DNA of 64,000 bases from Candidatus Rubrivivax defluviihabitans (GCA_016709385.1 JADJMW010000001.1:62001-126000), one strand, 5' to 3'; shown: positions 15,884 through 25,199, numbered from the stretch's first letter. Notes: generated by a model from the letters alone, not told the origin. Numbers and translations: made by a program.

Positions 15884-16690
15884 CTACAGGCCCTTGAAGC
15901 GGTGCGCGTAAAGCCGGCTGGCCACCAGCGTTTCCGGCCGGCCATGCAGGCTCAGGAAGGCCTTGCCGGAGTCGTCGCGCCGGGCGCTGGCGATGCAGCG
16001 CGCCTGCACCACGGTGCCGCGGTGCACCTGCCAGAAGACGGCCGGGTCCAGCTGCGGCAGCAATTCGCGCAGCGACAGCCGGATCAGGTGTTCGCGTTCG
16101 GCGGTGACCACGCGCACGTATTTGTCGGCGGCCTCGAAATAGATCACCTCGTCCACCGGCACCATGCGCACCAGGTTGCCGGTCTGGGCCTGGATCACGG
16201 TCAGCCGCGTGGCGCCGGCCTGGGGCGGCGCGGCGCCCAGCAGCGTGCGCAACTGGGCCACGGTCTGCTGCAAGGCCTCGGCGGCCGGCGCGCGGTCGGC
16301 CAGGCGGGCCTGCAGGCGCGCAACGCAGGCGGCCAGTCGCTGGCGGTCCAGCGGCTTGACCAGGTAGTCCACGGCCTGCGCGTCGAAAGCCTGCAGCGCG
16401 TACTGGTCGTAGGCGGTCACGAAGACGAGCAGCGGGAAGGGCACGCCCTCGGGCCAGTCCTCGGCCAGCGCCTGCGCAGCTTCCAGGCCGGACAGGGCCG
16501 GCATGCGGATGTCCAGGAAGCAGACCTCGGGGCGCCATGCCAGCGCCTGCGCCACGGCGCTGGCACCGTCGCCGACCTCGGCCGCCACCACCAGCGCCGG
16601 CCACAGCGCGGCCAGGTCGGCGCGCAGGCCAGCGGCGAGCAGGGGTTCGTCTTCGGCGATCAGGCAGCGCGGGGCGGGCAGGGTCGTCAT
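15884..16690 (-). CDS. LytTR-family response regulator (LytR/AlgR type)
   Basis: The product is 268 residues. The receiver domain (1-120) has the acidic pair at 13-14, the phospho-acceptor D60 in FLDIRMP, T92 and K112. The LytTR DNA-binding domain fills about residues 165-265 (VIYFEAADKYVRVVTAER, FWQVHRGTVVQ). It should be phosphorylated by the kinase encoded immediately upstream, with which it overlaps by ATGA. Candidate targets are the small membrane-protein genes downstream. Confidence 0.92.
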   Translation of the reverse strand: MTTLPAPRCLIAEDEPLLAAGLRADLAALWPALVVAAEVGDGASAVAQALAWRPEVCFLDIRMPALSGLEAAQALAEDWPEGVPFPLLVFVTAYDQYALQAFDAQAVDYLVKPLDRQRLAACVARLQARLADRAPAAEALQQTVAQLRTLLGAAPPQAGATRLTVIQAQTGNLVRMVPVDEVIYFEAADKYVRVVTAEREHLIRLSLRELLPQLDPAVFWQVHRGTVVQARCIASARRDDSGKAFLSLHGRPETLVASRLYAHRFKGL

Positions 16691-17805
16691 GACAGGGGCA
16701 GGTGCAGGGTGGCGAGCGTGCCGCCTTCGGCGTCGCCGGCGGCCTGCAGCGTCAGCGAGGCACGCCCGCCATAGACGGTGGCCAGGCGCTCGCGCACCTG
16801 CACCAGGCCGAAGCCGCCGCTGGTGTCGGTGCAGGTGGCCGCAGCGCCCGGCCCGGCGCCGGTGTCGCGCACGGCGAGCACAAGCTGCTGGCCGACGCGT
16901 CGCGCCGTGATGTCGATGCGACCGCCGTCGACCTGCGGCTCCAGCCCGTGCTTGATGCTGTTTTCCACCAGCGGCTGCAGCAGCAGCGGCGGCACCGGCA
17001 GTCTGGCCAATTCTTCGGGCAGGTCCAGCCGCACCTGCAGCCGCGGCCCCATGCGCACGGCCATCAGCGCCAGGTAGTCGGCCAGGCGCGCGAATTCGTC
17101 GGCCAGCGGGTGCTGCACGGCGCGCGATGCGCTGAGCGTGGCGCGCAGGTAGGCGTTGAGGTGGTCGAGCATGGCCTGTGCGCGCGCCGCGTCCACGCCG
17201 ATCAGCACGCGCAGGTTGGCCAGGGTGTTGAAGAGCATGTGCGGTTCCAGCTGCGACTGCAGCAGGCGCAGCTGCGCTTCGGCGGCCACGCGCTGCGCAC
17301 GCTCGGCGCTGGCGCGCGCCGCGGCCAGCCGCTCCAGCGTCGACACCACGAACACCGAAGCCAGCGTGCCGATGATGCTGAACGCCAGCGTCAGCCTCGT
17401 CGACGTGGCGCCGAACTGCAGCAGGCTGGTCGAGCGGCCGCCGGTGAGGGCATCGCCAACGGTCAGCCCCAGTGGCGGGCCGAACAGCATGGCCAACAGG
17501 GCCAGCGGCAGCATGCCGCGCCAGCCGACCAGGAAGTCGGGTCCGTCCGGCGTTTCGCCACGGCGCCGCCGCGCGCGCCTGACGAGACCGTTGACGGCGA
17601 TGCGCATGCCGTCGATGACGGCCCAGCAGCTCAGGCCGATGGCGAAGCTGTAGACCAGCTTGGTGCCGAAGCCGCCGCGGTCCAGCACCGTGAGGACGAC
17701 CGCGATGGCGATGCACAGCACGCTGGTGAACAGCAGGCCACGCCACGGCCGCGACACCGCCGGGGCGGGGACGGCGGTGCTTGGCAGCGAGGCTTCGGTG
17801 GGCAT
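16687..17805 (-). CDS. LytS/AlgZ-type sensor histidine kinase
   Basis: The product is 372 residues. Four membrane segments lie between about residues 22 and 160, with no large sensory loop, then a short coiled linker and the His_kinase box QLEPHMLFNTLANLR (His189). The N box is NSIKHGLEP, and a glycine-rich ATP lid follows. The start at 17805 is chosen from the N-terminal family pattern; the frame is open further upstream. It overlaps the response regulator gene by ATGA, a classic pair. The signal is unknown. Confidence 0.9.
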   Translation of the reverse strand: MPTEASLPSTAVPAPAVSRPWRGLLFTSVLCIAIAVVLTVLDRGGFGTKLVYSFAIGLSCWAVIDGMRIAVNGLVRRARRRRGETPDGPDFLVGWRGMLPLALLAMLFGPPLGLTVGDALTGGRSTSLLQFGATSTRLTLAFSIIGTLASVFVVSTLERLAAARASAERAQRVAAEAQLRLLQSQLEPHMLFNTLANLRVLIGVDAARAQAMLDHLNAYLRATLSASRAVQHPLADEFARLADYLALMAVRMGPRLQVRLDLPEELARLPVPPLLLQPLVENSIKHGLEPQVDGGRIDITARRVGQQLVLAVRDTGAGPGAAATCTDTSGGFGLVQVRERLATVYGGRASLTLQAAGDAEGGTLATLHLPLS

Positions 17806-17973
17806 CGGTGTCGATTGTGGTCCGGGGTCGGGGCGCAAGGGCGATCGCGACGACGAAACGACGGCCGTGGGCGCCAGTCGACGCCCCGGGAGCGCGAAAG
17901 GCGCGCCGCAGGGGCGGAGGGCCTGCAGACGCGCCACGTCAGTACCGCCCGGCCGTTCCGAAGGTGCTGACAG

Positions 17974-17986
17974 CCCCCTTGGGGGG
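17974..17986. terminator. CCCCCTTGGGGG palindrome with GAGCGTAGCGAGG tail
   Basis: A G/C-only palindrome followed by GTACCGAGCGTAGCGAGGTTGG lies in the 212-base gap after the DUF1499 stop. It could form a hairpin terminating that minus-strand gene. The sequence also has the look of a dispersed intergenic repeat, though no second copy is in this window. The rest of 17806-18017 shows nothing else. Confidence 0.35.
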
Positions 17987-18017
17987 TACCGAGCGTAGCG
18001 AGGTTGGGGGTTTCATT

Positions 18018-18515
18018 TCAGCGCTCTTGCAGCCGGGCGCGGAGGGCTTCGATGCGCCTGCGGTTGGTGCCCAGGTCGCCGCGTCCCAGGCGCGACGCCG
18101 AGCGCACGTGCACCACGCCGGCCTCGCGGTCGAGCCAGAACTCGGCGTCGTCGGTGAACTGCATGAGCGGCGTCGTGAACTCGGCGCGCAGATAGTCGCC
18201 CTCGAAGCGCACGATGCGCGCGCCCGGCATCGCGGCCACGGTGTCGTGCAGCCGCTGCAGCGTGCCCGGGCCGTCGCCCAACAGGGCCAGCGGCTCGATG
18301 CGGGCGGCCTCTTGCTGCGGGTGGCCAGGCCACAGGCCGGCCTGGCTGCTGACGCTGTTGGCGGTCATCGAGGGCGGCTTGAGACGACCGTTCCTCACGC
18401 CCAGGTCGTCCGGCGCCTGCCCCCGCCACAGGCCCAGCTGGCCGCCCAGCACGGCCAGCAGCGTCAGCATCGCCAGCGCCGCCAGGCCGGCCCCTCCCCA
18501 CTTCAGCACGCTCAT
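18018..18515 (-). CDS. DUF1499 family membrane-anchored protein
   Basis: The product is 165 residues with an N-terminal membrane helix (about 8-28) and a soluble domain. Its conserved features fit DUF1499: a PNSVSSQA-like TANSVSSQAG, a central RIVRFEGDYLRAEFTTPLMQF and VHVRSASRLGRGDLGTNRRR. Many relatives are found in proteobacteria and plastids; none has a clear function. It is divergent from the carboxypeptidase gene 74 bases away. Confidence 0.85.
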   Translation of the reverse strand: MSVLKWGGAGLAALAMLTLLAVLGGQLGLWRGQAPDDLGVRNGRLKPPSMTANSVSSQAGLWPGHPQQEAARIEPLALLGDGPGTLQRLHDTVAAMPGARIVRFEGDYLRAEFTTPLMQFTDDAEFWLDREAGVVHVRSASRLGRGDLGTNRRRIEALRARLQER

Positions 18516-18589
18516 CGGCAGTCTCCGGGCCGCGGCAGCCCCCGCGCATTCTGCCGTGCTGGCAACATGCAGTCCGTGGGAGCAGCGAC

Positions 18590-20332
18590 GTGAGCGCCAT
18601 CGAAGCCCTGCCGCGGCTGTTGGCCGGCAGCGCCGCCGTGCTGTGCATCGCGCTGGCCGGCGCCGAGGGGGTGCCGCAGGCGGCCGATGCGGTGGCAGCG
18701 CGGTTTCCCGAACCTGCCACGGTCTACGACACCCCTGGCCTGCAGCCTGGCCGCGACCGCTTCACCGGCAACGAGGAATTGCGCCAGGCGTTGCACGAGC
18801 TGGCGGCACGGCCGCAGGGGCCGCGCCTGCTGGCCGCGGGCCGCTCGGCGGATGGCACGGCGATCGAGGCGCTGCACTTTTCGCGCGGGCCGGGCCGGCC
18901 GACCGTGCTGCTGGTGGGTCAGCAGCACGGCGATGAGCCGGCCGGTGCCGAGGCCTTGCTGGCGGTGGCGCGGCTGCTGGCCACGCCGGCCTGGGCGGTG
19001 CTGCTGGACCGCATCGACGTCGTCGTGCTGCCGCGCGCCAACCCCGACGGCGCGGCGCTGGGCCTGCGCTGGGGCCGGCACGGCGTGGACATCAACCGCG
19101 ACCACCTGCGACTGAGTTCGCCCGAGGCGCGCGCGATCGCACTGCTGGTGCGCACCTACCGGCCGCTGGTGGTGGCGGACTTGCACGAATACCCGGTTGG
19201 CGGCTCGTACCGCGAACGCTTCAACGCCCTGCCGCGGCACGACCTGCTGCTGCAATACGCGACCGCGGCCAACCTGCCGGCCGAGCTCTCGGCCGCGGCC
19301 GAAGTGGGGTTCCGCCAGCCGTTGCTGCGGGTGCTGGTGCGTGAAGGGCTCAGTGCCGACTGGTTTCACGCCCCGGTCGACACGCCTGGCGAGCGGCGGC
19401 TGGCGATGGGCGGCCCGCAGCCCGATACCCTGCGCAACGTGCAGGGGCTGGGCCACGCCGTGAGCTTTCTGCTCGAGTCGCGCGGCCTGGGTCTCGGCCG
19501 CACGCACCTGCAGCGCCGCGTGCACGGCCACGTGGTGGCGGTGCAAAGCCTGCTGCACAGTGCGGCCGAGCAGGCGGCCGCGCTGCAGGCCCTGAGGCTG
19601 CGGCTCGACACGCAGGTGGCCGGCCAGGCCTGCCGCGGCGACATGGTGGTGCTGGCCGTGCCGACGCCGACGCGGCGCGACATGCTCATGCTCGACCCGG
19701 TGACCGGCGCCGACAAGTGGGTGCCGGTGTTGTGGGACAACGCGCTCGAACTGGAGCCCGTGATCCAGCGCGCCCGGCCCTGCGGCTACTGGCTGGCCGC
19801 CGAGGCTGGAGCGGCGGTGCACTTGCTTCAGGAACTGGACGTTTCCGTGCAGCGCCTGGATCAGGCCATCCTGTTGCAGGCCGAGACCTGGCGCGAGACC
19901 TCGCGCGCCAGCATGGCGCGGCCCGACGCGCGCGGCGGTGTCGACGACGGCCTGGGCCTGCGTCTGGTGCGCGTGGTCGCCGACGCGGCACCGCTGCCGG
20001 TGCCGGCCGGCGGCTGGTGGGTGCCGCTGGACCAGCCACTTGCGCATCTCGTGGTCGCCGCGCTGGAACCCGACACGCCCGGCAGCTGGTTTGCGCAGCG
20101 CGTGCTGCCGACTCTGGCCAGCGCGGCGCGGGTGATGGTGGTGCCGGACCTGGCTTCACGGGCACCAGCCTTCGAAGCTTCGGCCGAAGCGGTGGCACCG
20201 GTTTCGCCGGCGGCCTCCTCGGCACCAGCGGCCTCCGCGGCGCCTGCGGCGAAGGCGACGGCAACGCCGTCGGCTTCGGCAGCGTCGGCCGGGCAGGCCG
20301 GCGCCGAGGCCTTGTCGCCGCCTCGGCGGTGA
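18590..20332 (+). CDS. M14-family zinc carboxypeptidase with low-complexity tail
   Basis: The product is 580 residues from a GTG start, with a hydrophobic N-terminus (about 8-25) that may be a signal. Zinc ligands are visible as QQHGDEPAG (H113, E116) and ADLHEYP (H199), with NRDH at 169-172 binding the substrate carboxylate. After the catalytic domain, about 250 residues lack a recognised domain and end in an Ala/Pro/Ser-rich, probably disordered tail (residues 515-580). It probably acts in the periplasm on peptides or cell-wall fragments. The specific substrate is unknown. Confidence 0.82.
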   Translation: MSAIEALPRLLAGSAAVLCIALAGAEGVPQAADAVAARFPEPATVYDTPGLQPGRDRFTGNEELRQALHELAARPQGPRLLAAGRSADGTAIEALHFSRGPGRPTVLLVGQQHGDEPAGAEALLAVARLLATPAWAVLLDRIDVVVLPRANPDGAALGLRWGRHGVDINRDHLRLSSPEARAIALLVRTYRPLVVADLHEYPVGGSYRERFNALPRHDLLLQYATAANLPAELSAAAEVGFRQPLLRVLVREGLSADWFHAPVDTPGERRLAMGGPQPDTLRNVQGLGHAVSFLLESRGLGLGRTHLQRRVHGHVVAVQSLLHSAAEQAAALQALRLRLDTQVAGQACRGDMVVLAVPTPTRRDMLMLDPVTGADKWVPVLWDNALELEPVIQRARPCGYWLAAEAGAAVHLLQELDVSVQRLDQAILLQAETWRETSRASMARPDARGGVDDGLGLRLVRVVADAAPLPVPAGGWWVPLDQPLAHLVVAALEPDTPGSWFAQRVLPTLASAARVMVVPDLASRAPAFEASAEAVAPVSPAASSAPAASAAPAAKATATPSASAASAGQAGAEALSPPRR

Positions 20333-20350
20333 TTCATATCTCAGAAGCTC

Positions 20351-21790
20351 TCAAGCGGGCCAGAGCTCGGCCATCGTGCCGGCAAAGTCGGCGGCAAGGT
20401 TGGCGGCAACCTCGGCGGCGAGGCGGCCGGTCGCGGCCGCTGCGCCGATGTGCCTGCCACCCGCCACGATCCGCCGGCCCGCCACCCACACTTCGCGCAG
20501 CGCCGGCGCGTCGGTGGCAAAGACCAGCGCGTCCAGAGCGTGCGAGGCCGGCATGCCCAGCAGGCCGGGCGCCTGCAGTTCCAGCACCAGCAGGTCGGCG
20601 CGGGCACCGGGCACCAGGCCCCAGGCCGGCAGGCCGGCGGCCGCGGCACCGCCGGCGAGCATGCGCTCGAACAGGCGCGCCGCGGTGGCGCCGTCGTGCA
20701 GCGCCGGTGCGGCCGCCACGTTGCGCTGCCGCAGCTGCAGCCGCTGGCCGTAATCCAGCCAGCGCAGTTCCTCGGCCCAGTGGCGGCAGACGTTGCTGTC
20801 CGAGCCCAGCGTCAGCGGTACGCCAGCGGCCAGCCAGCGCGGCAGGTCGGCCAGGCCGTCGCCCAGGTTGGCTTCGGTGCTGGGGCAGAGCACGACGCCG
20901 GCACCGCTGGCAGCCACGGCGTCGATCTCGGACCGCAGCGCGTGCGTGGCATGCACCAGTTGCCAGCGCGCGTCGAGCAGGCCTTCGCGGGCCAGCCATT
21001 CGATCGGGCGCGCGCCGGTGGCGGCCAGGCAGTCGTCGACCTCGGCGGTCTGCTCGGCGACATGGACGTGGATGGGGCCGCTGTCGCCCTGCAGCCGGCG
21101 CAACAGCTCGTGGATCGACGCCGCCGCCGCGGCACGCAGCGAATGGATCGCCACGCCGGCATTCACGCGCGGCAGCGTCCAGCCGCGCACGCCGTCGCGC
21201 AGCGTCAGCACCGCATCCACGTCGGTGGCGAAGCGGCGCTGGTCGGGGCGCAGCCGCGGCTGCGCGAAGCCCGCGCGTTCGTACAGCACCGGCAGCAGCG
21301 TGAGGCCGATGCCGCTGTCGGCCGCTGCGTCGGCCAGTGCCCGGCTCATCGCCAGCGGGTCGGGGTAGGGCTGGCCGCTTTCGTCGTGGTGCAGGTAGTG
21401 GAACTCGCACACCTGGGTATAGCCGCCGCACAGGAGCTCGGCATACAGCTGCGCCGCCACGGTGCGCAGTTGTGCCGGCGTGATGCGCAGTGCCACGCCG
21501 TACATGCGGTCGCGCCAGGACCAGAAGTCGTCGTGCTCCGCGGTGCGGCGCTCGGCCAGGCCAGCGAAGGCGCGCTGGAAGGCGTGGCTGTGCGCGTCCA
21601 CCAGCCCCGGCAGCACCGGGCCAGGCAGCTTGGTGGCCTGCGGTGGCGGCGCAGTGGCGGTGCGGATCTCGGCCCAGTGGCCGTCGGGGCCGGCGCGCAG
21701 CAGTACCGACTCCGCCCAGCGCCCGGCGATCCAGGCGCGCTGGGCCCAGAGCAGGGCGGGTGGCGTGCCCGGCGTGGTGGTGGACGTCAC
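20351..21790 (-). CDS. hutF: Formimidoylglutamate deiminase (HutF)
   Basis: The product is 479 residues from a GTG start that overlaps the hutG stop (GTGA). It is an amidohydrolase-fold enzyme with metal ligands in DAHSHAFQRAF, IHVHVAEQ and LGSDSN. HutF hydrolyses N-formimino-L-glutamate to N-formyl-L-glutamate plus ammonia, the fourth step of the five-step histidine pathway. Last gene of the leftward hut operon. The conserved domain runs the full length. Confidence 0.92.
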   Translation of the reverse strand: MTSTTTPGTPPALLWAQRAWIAGRWAESVLLRAGPDGHWAEIRTATAPPPQATKLPGPVLPGLVDAHSHAFQRAFAGLAERRTAEHDDFWSWRDRMYGVALRITPAQLRTVAAQLYAELLCGGYTQVCEFHYLHHDESGQPYPDPLAMSRALADAAADSGIGLTLLPVLYERAGFAQPRLRPDQRRFATDVDAVLTLRDGVRGWTLPRVNAGVAIHSLRAAAAASIHELLRRLQGDSGPIHVHVAEQTAEVDDCLAATGARPIEWLAREGLLDARWQLVHATHALRSEIDAVAASGAGVVLCPSTEANLGDGLADLPRWLAAGVPLTLGSDSNVCRHWAEELRWLDYGQRLQLRQRNVAAAPALHDGATAARLFERMLAGGAAAAGLPAWGLVPGARADLLVLELQAPGLLGMPASHALDALVFATDAPALREVWVAGRRIVAGGRHIGAAAATGRLAAEVAANLAADFAGTMAELWPA

Positions 21791-22602
21791 GGCCGCCAGT
21801 CGAGCATGGCCTGCACCAAGCGGCGCAGCAGCGGTGTCACCTCGGCGGCGCGCTCGTCGCGCCAGCGCCAGGGTGGCGCCTCGTCCATGTAGGCACGCCA
21901 GCACATCTCCAGCTGCACGGCGTGCAGGCCTTGCGCTGGGCGGCCGTATTGGCGCGTGATGTGGCCGCCCTTGAAGCGGCCGTCGACGACATGGCTGTAG
22001 GTCGCTTGCGCCGCCAGGACGACGCCCAGTGCGTCGCGCAGCGACGGCGCACAGCTCGTGCCGCCCACGGTGCCCAGGTTCATGTGCGGCAGCGTGCCTT
22101 CGAAGAGCCAGGGCAGTTCGCTCTTGATGCTGTGGCTGTCGAAGAGCACGGCGTGGCCATGCGTGGCTTGCAGGCGCGCCAGTTCTTCGTGCAAGGCATC
22201 GTGATAGGGCTGCCAGTAAACGGCGACGCGGCGGCGGATCTCGGCGTTGTCGGGCGCGAAGCCTTCGTGGTAGAGCAGCTCGCCGGTGAAGTGCCGCGTC
22301 GGGCACAGCTCGGTATTGTTCTGGCCGGCATACATGGGCCGGTTGTCGCTGGGGCGGTTCAGATCGATCAGGTAGCGGCTGTGGCGCGGCACGATCAGGC
22401 TGGCGCCCAGGTCGGCGGCGAAGGCGTACAGGCGGTCCAGGAACCAGTCGGTGTCCTCGACCTGCAGGGCGCGCCCTGTATAGCGATGCTGCTGGTCGGC
22501 GGGGATCTGCGTGCCCACGTGCGGAAAGCTCACCAGCAACGGCCGCATGCCACGATGCAGGGTGAAGACGGACTCGTTCGTCGTTTGTGCGTGCTCGCTC
22601 AT
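21787..22602 (-). CDS. hutG: N-formylglutamate deformylase (HutG)
   Basis: The product is 271 residues with the formylglutamate amidohydrolase pattern: LVSFPHVGTQIP, DLNRP, ELCPTRHFTGELLY and DSHSIKSELPWLFEG. It releases formate and L-glutamate from N-formylglutamate, the final step. This is the deformylase, not the unrelated arginase-like HutG formiminoglutamase, consistent with HutF next to it. It overlaps hutI by ATGA and hutF by GTGA. Confidence 0.92.
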   Translation of the reverse strand: MSEHAQTTNESVFTLHRGMRPLLVSFPHVGTQIPADQQHRYTGRALQVEDTDWFLDRLYAFAADLGASLIVPRHSRYLIDLNRPSDNRPMYAGQNNTELCPTRHFTGELLYHEGFAPDNAEIRRRVAVYWQPYHDALHEELARLQATHGHAVLFDSHSIKSELPWLFEGTLPHMNLGTVGGTSCAPSLRDALGVVLAAQATYSHVVDGRFKGGHITRQYGRPAQGLHAVQLEMCWRAYMDEAPPWRWRDERAAEVTPLLRRLVQAMLDWRP

Positions 22603-23810
22603 GACTGCATCCTCTGCACGCCGCCGCGCACCACGCGCCGGCAGGGGTTGTGGCCGAAGCGGTAGGCGATCTCGCGCGGGTGCTCGGCGTCCCAGACCAC
22701 GAAGTCGGCGCGCTGCCCGGCGGCCAGCATGCCGCGGTCGTGCAGGCCCAGCGCGCGCGCGGCGTGCGCGGTGACACCGCGCCAGGCCTCCTCGGGTGTC
22801 AGGCGAAACAGCGTGCAGGCCATGTTCAGCATCAGCAGCAGGCTCAGGCAGGGCGACGATCCGGGGTTGTGGTCGGTGGCGATGGCCATCGGCACACCGG
22901 CCTCGCGCAGCGCGGCCACCGGCGGCAGTTTCGTCTCGCGCAGGAAATAGTAGGCGCCGGGCAGCAGCACGGCCACCGTGCCGGCGCTGCGCATCGCGGC
23001 GATGCCCGCGGCCGAGAGGTGTTCCAGATGGTCGCAGCTCAAAGCGCCGTGGCGGGCCGCCAGCGCCGCGCCGCCCTGGTCGCTGAGCTGCTCGGCATGC
23101 AGCTTCACCGGCAGGCCCAGGCGCTTTGCGGCCAGGAAGATGCGTTCGGTCTGTGCCGGCGTGAAGCCGATGGTGTCGCAGAAGACATCCACCGCGTCGA
23201 CCAGGCCTTGCGCGTGCTGGCCGGCCAGCCAGGCAGAGGCGTCGGCGATGTAGTCGTCGGCGCGGCCCTCGTATTCGGGCGGCAGGGCGTGGGCCGCCAG
23301 CGAGGTGGTGCGCACGCTCAGCGGCAATTCGTGGCCCAGGCGACGCGCCACCGCCAAGCAGCGGGCTTCGTGGGCTTCGGTCAGGCCGTAGCCGGACTTG
23401 ATCTCGATGGTGGTCACGCCCTCGGCCATGAGCGTGCGGGCGCGCGCCGCAGCGCCGGCGAAGAGTCCCTCGTCGCTGGCGGCGCGGGTGGCGGCCACGG
23501 TGGCGCGGATGCCGCCACCGGCCTTGGCGATGGCCTCGTAGCTGACACCCTGCAGCCGCAGCTCGAATTCGGCGGCGCGGTCGCCGCCGTAGACGAGATG
23601 GGTGTGGGCGTCGATCAGGCCCGGCGTGACGAGGGCGCCGCCCAGGTCGTGCTCGGTATCGGGCTGCAGGCCGGCCGGCAGTTCGCCCTGCGGGCCGACC
23701 CAGAACAGGCTGTGCCCCTGCACCAGCAGGGCGCCGTCGTCGATCCAGCCCCAGGGCCGGCCGGGCGCCATCGTGGCGATGCGGGCATGCCGCCAGAGGG
23801 TGAAGCTCAT
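22599..23810 (-). CDS. hutI: Imidazolonepropionase (HutI)
   Basis: The product is 403 residues, the standard size. Metal and substrate motifs are DAHTHLVYGGDRA, KSGYGL, LHAEQLSDQGG, DHLEHLS and ATDHNPGSSP. It opens the ring of imidazolone-5-propionate to give formiminoglutamate. Overlapping ATGA junctions with hutD upstream and hutG downstream show tight translational coupling. It should be repressed by HutC. Confidence 0.95.
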   Translation of the reverse strand: MSFTLWRHARIATMAPGRPWGWIDDGALLVQGHSLFWVGPQGELPAGLQPDTEHDLGGALVTPGLIDAHTHLVYGGDRAAEFELRLQGVSYEAIAKAGGGIRATVAATRAASDEGLFAGAAARARTLMAEGVTTIEIKSGYGLTEAHEARCLAVARRLGHELPLSVRTTSLAAHALPPEYEGRADDYIADASAWLAGQHAQGLVDAVDVFCDTIGFTPAQTERIFLAAKRLGLPVKLHAEQLSDQGGAALAARHGALSCDHLEHLSAAGIAAMRSAGTVAVLLPGAYYFLRETKLPPVAALREAGVPMAIATDHNPGSSPCLSLLLMLNMACTLFRLTPEEAWRGVTAHAARALGLHDRGMLAAGQRADFVVWDAEHPREIAYRFGHNPCRRVVRGGVQRMQS

Positions 23811-24379
23811 CGGGTCTCCAGCGTCAGCCACCAGGCCCGGCCGGCCGACTGCAGCTGCCAGGGCCGGGCCGGCGGCTCGACGTCGTTCCGTTCCGACCAG
23901 AGCAAGGTGCCGGCGGCCAGCGGCTCGGTCTGCTCGCCCAGGTCGATCAGCGCCTCGTCGGCCACGTACAGGCCGCGCCAGCGCAGGCTGCCTTGCGCGC
24001 CGCTGCCGGCGTGGGCTGGCCGCATCGACGCCACGCCCGCGCCACGGCGGTGCATGAAATTGAGGTCGCGCGTCGGCCCTTGCAGCAGCCGACAGGCCGG
24101 CGCCGCCTCGCCGGCGAACTGCAGTGGCGCTTCGCCGGGCCGCAGCGTCCTCGTGCCGCTGGCCCAGGCGAGTTCGACGCCTGCGCCTTCGATCACCGCG
24201 AACCAGCGGTCGACCCCGTCGAACGGCGAGAAGGGTCCGTCGCGTTCGATCTCGGCCACGCTCACGCGCAGTTGCCATTCGGCGGGCTGCGGCCAGGCTA
24301 AGAGTTCACGCGTGGTGCCGCCGCCGTTGCGCCAGGGCTCGGCGGCCACGTCGGCCAGGCGCACGCGGTGACTGTTCAT
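23807..24379 (-). CDS. hutD: HutD family cupin protein
   Basis: The product is 190 residues with the HutD signature PWRNGGGTTRELL near the N-terminus and a double-stranded beta-helix cupin pattern after it. Family members sit in hut operons and are thought to bind a pathway intermediate such as formylglutamate and to moderate flux; a catalytic role is not established. It overlaps hutC and hutI by ATGA on either side. Confidence 0.9.
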   Translation of the reverse strand: MNSHRVRLADVAAEPWRNGGGTTRELLAWPQPAEWQLRVSVAEIERDGPFSPFDGVDRWFAVIEGAGVELAWASGTRTLRPGEAPLQFAGEAAPACRLLQGPTRDLNFMHRRGAGVASMRPAHAGSGAQGSLRWRGLYVADEALIDLGEQTEPLAAGTLLWSERNDVEPPARPWQLQSAGRAWWLTLETR

Positions 24380-25107
24380 GGCGTGAAGCTCCCTTCGACG
24401 ACATAGCGCGAGCCCGGGTGCACCAGGCGGGCGATGGTGATGGCGGCGTCGCGCGTGAAGGTGCGGCGCACGACGATCAGGCAGGGGTCGCCGGCATCGA
24501 TCTGCAGCAGCCTGGCTTCCTGCGCCGTGGGTCGCGCGGCCTCCACGGCATATTGCGCGCGCCACAGCGCCGTGGTCTCGAACAGCACATGCGTGGGCGT
24601 GGTGCGGGTGAAATCGGCCTGCAGGTAGCCGGGTGCACAGGCGGGGTTGACATAACGGTCCTCGCACTGCAGCGGCACGCCGTTCTCGAAATGCACGATC
24701 AGCGTGTGGAAGACTTCGCTGCCCGGCAGCACGCCCAGCTGCGCCGCCAGCGCCGCGGGGGCCGACTCGGCGCGCTGCAGGTGCACCTCGGCGTGGTGCC
24801 GGTGACCGCGGGCTTCGATCTCCTCCTGCAGGTCGCGGATGGTGAGCGTGGACGACACCCTGTGCAGCGGTGCGGCAAAGGTGCCCACGCCCTGGCTGCG
24901 CGCCACCAGGCCCTCGGCCTGCAGCTCGCGGATGGCGCGGTTGACCGTCATGCGGCTGACGCCGAATTCGGCCACCAGCTCGGCCTCGGAGGGCATCAGT
25001 GCGCCGGGCGGCCAGCGGCCGCTGGCCAGGCCCTGCTTCAGGTGCTGCTTGACGCGGGCGTAGGGTGCCTGGGCGACAGCCTGGGCGCGGGACCGAGGGG
25101 AAACCAT
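24376..25107 (-). CDS. hutC: Histidine utilization repressor HutC (GntR family)
   Basis: The product is 243 residues. The GntR winged helix spans about 15-80 (PSEAELVAEFGVSRMTVNRA), and the UTRA effector domain about 95-235. The sequence EDRYVNPACAPGYLQADFT is characteristic of HutC. It represses hut genes and releases DNA on binding urocanate. It is the first gene of the leftward operon and lies next to a palindromic operator at 25132-25143. The start at 25107 is chosen for family length. Confidence 0.93.
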   Translation of the reverse strand: MVSPRSRAQAVAQAPYARVKQHLKQGLASGRWPPGALMPSEAELVAEFGVSRMTVNRAIRELQAEGLVARSQGVGTFAAPLHRVSSTLTIRDLQEEIEARGHRHHAEVHLQRAESAPAALAAQLGVLPGSEVFHTLIVHFENGVPLQCEDRYVNPACAPGYLQADFTRTTPTHVLFETTALWRAQYAVEAARPTAQEARLLQIDAGDPCLIVVRRTFTRDAAITIARLVHPGSRYVVEGSFTP

Positions 25108-25121
25108 GGTGCAGATGCTAC

Positions 25122-25150
25122 TTGCATAGAGTTGTCTAGACAAGTAGAGT
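25122..25150. promoter_or_regulatory. HutC operator overlapping a divergent hut promoter
   Basis: TTGTCTAGACAA (25132-25143) is a perfect 12-bp palindrome of the HutC type, nested in a wider dyad TTGCA...TGCAA (25122-25126 and 25149-25153). Reading rightward, TTGCAT (25122-25127), a 17-base spacer and TAGAGT (25145-25150) form a plausible sigma-70 promoter for hutUH, with the operator in the spacer. A mirror-image promoter could serve hutC. Confidence 0.7.
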
Positions 25151-25199
25151 GCAACCCTGAATTCAGCACGGTGCGCCCGTGCCACCTTTGGAGCCCGCC

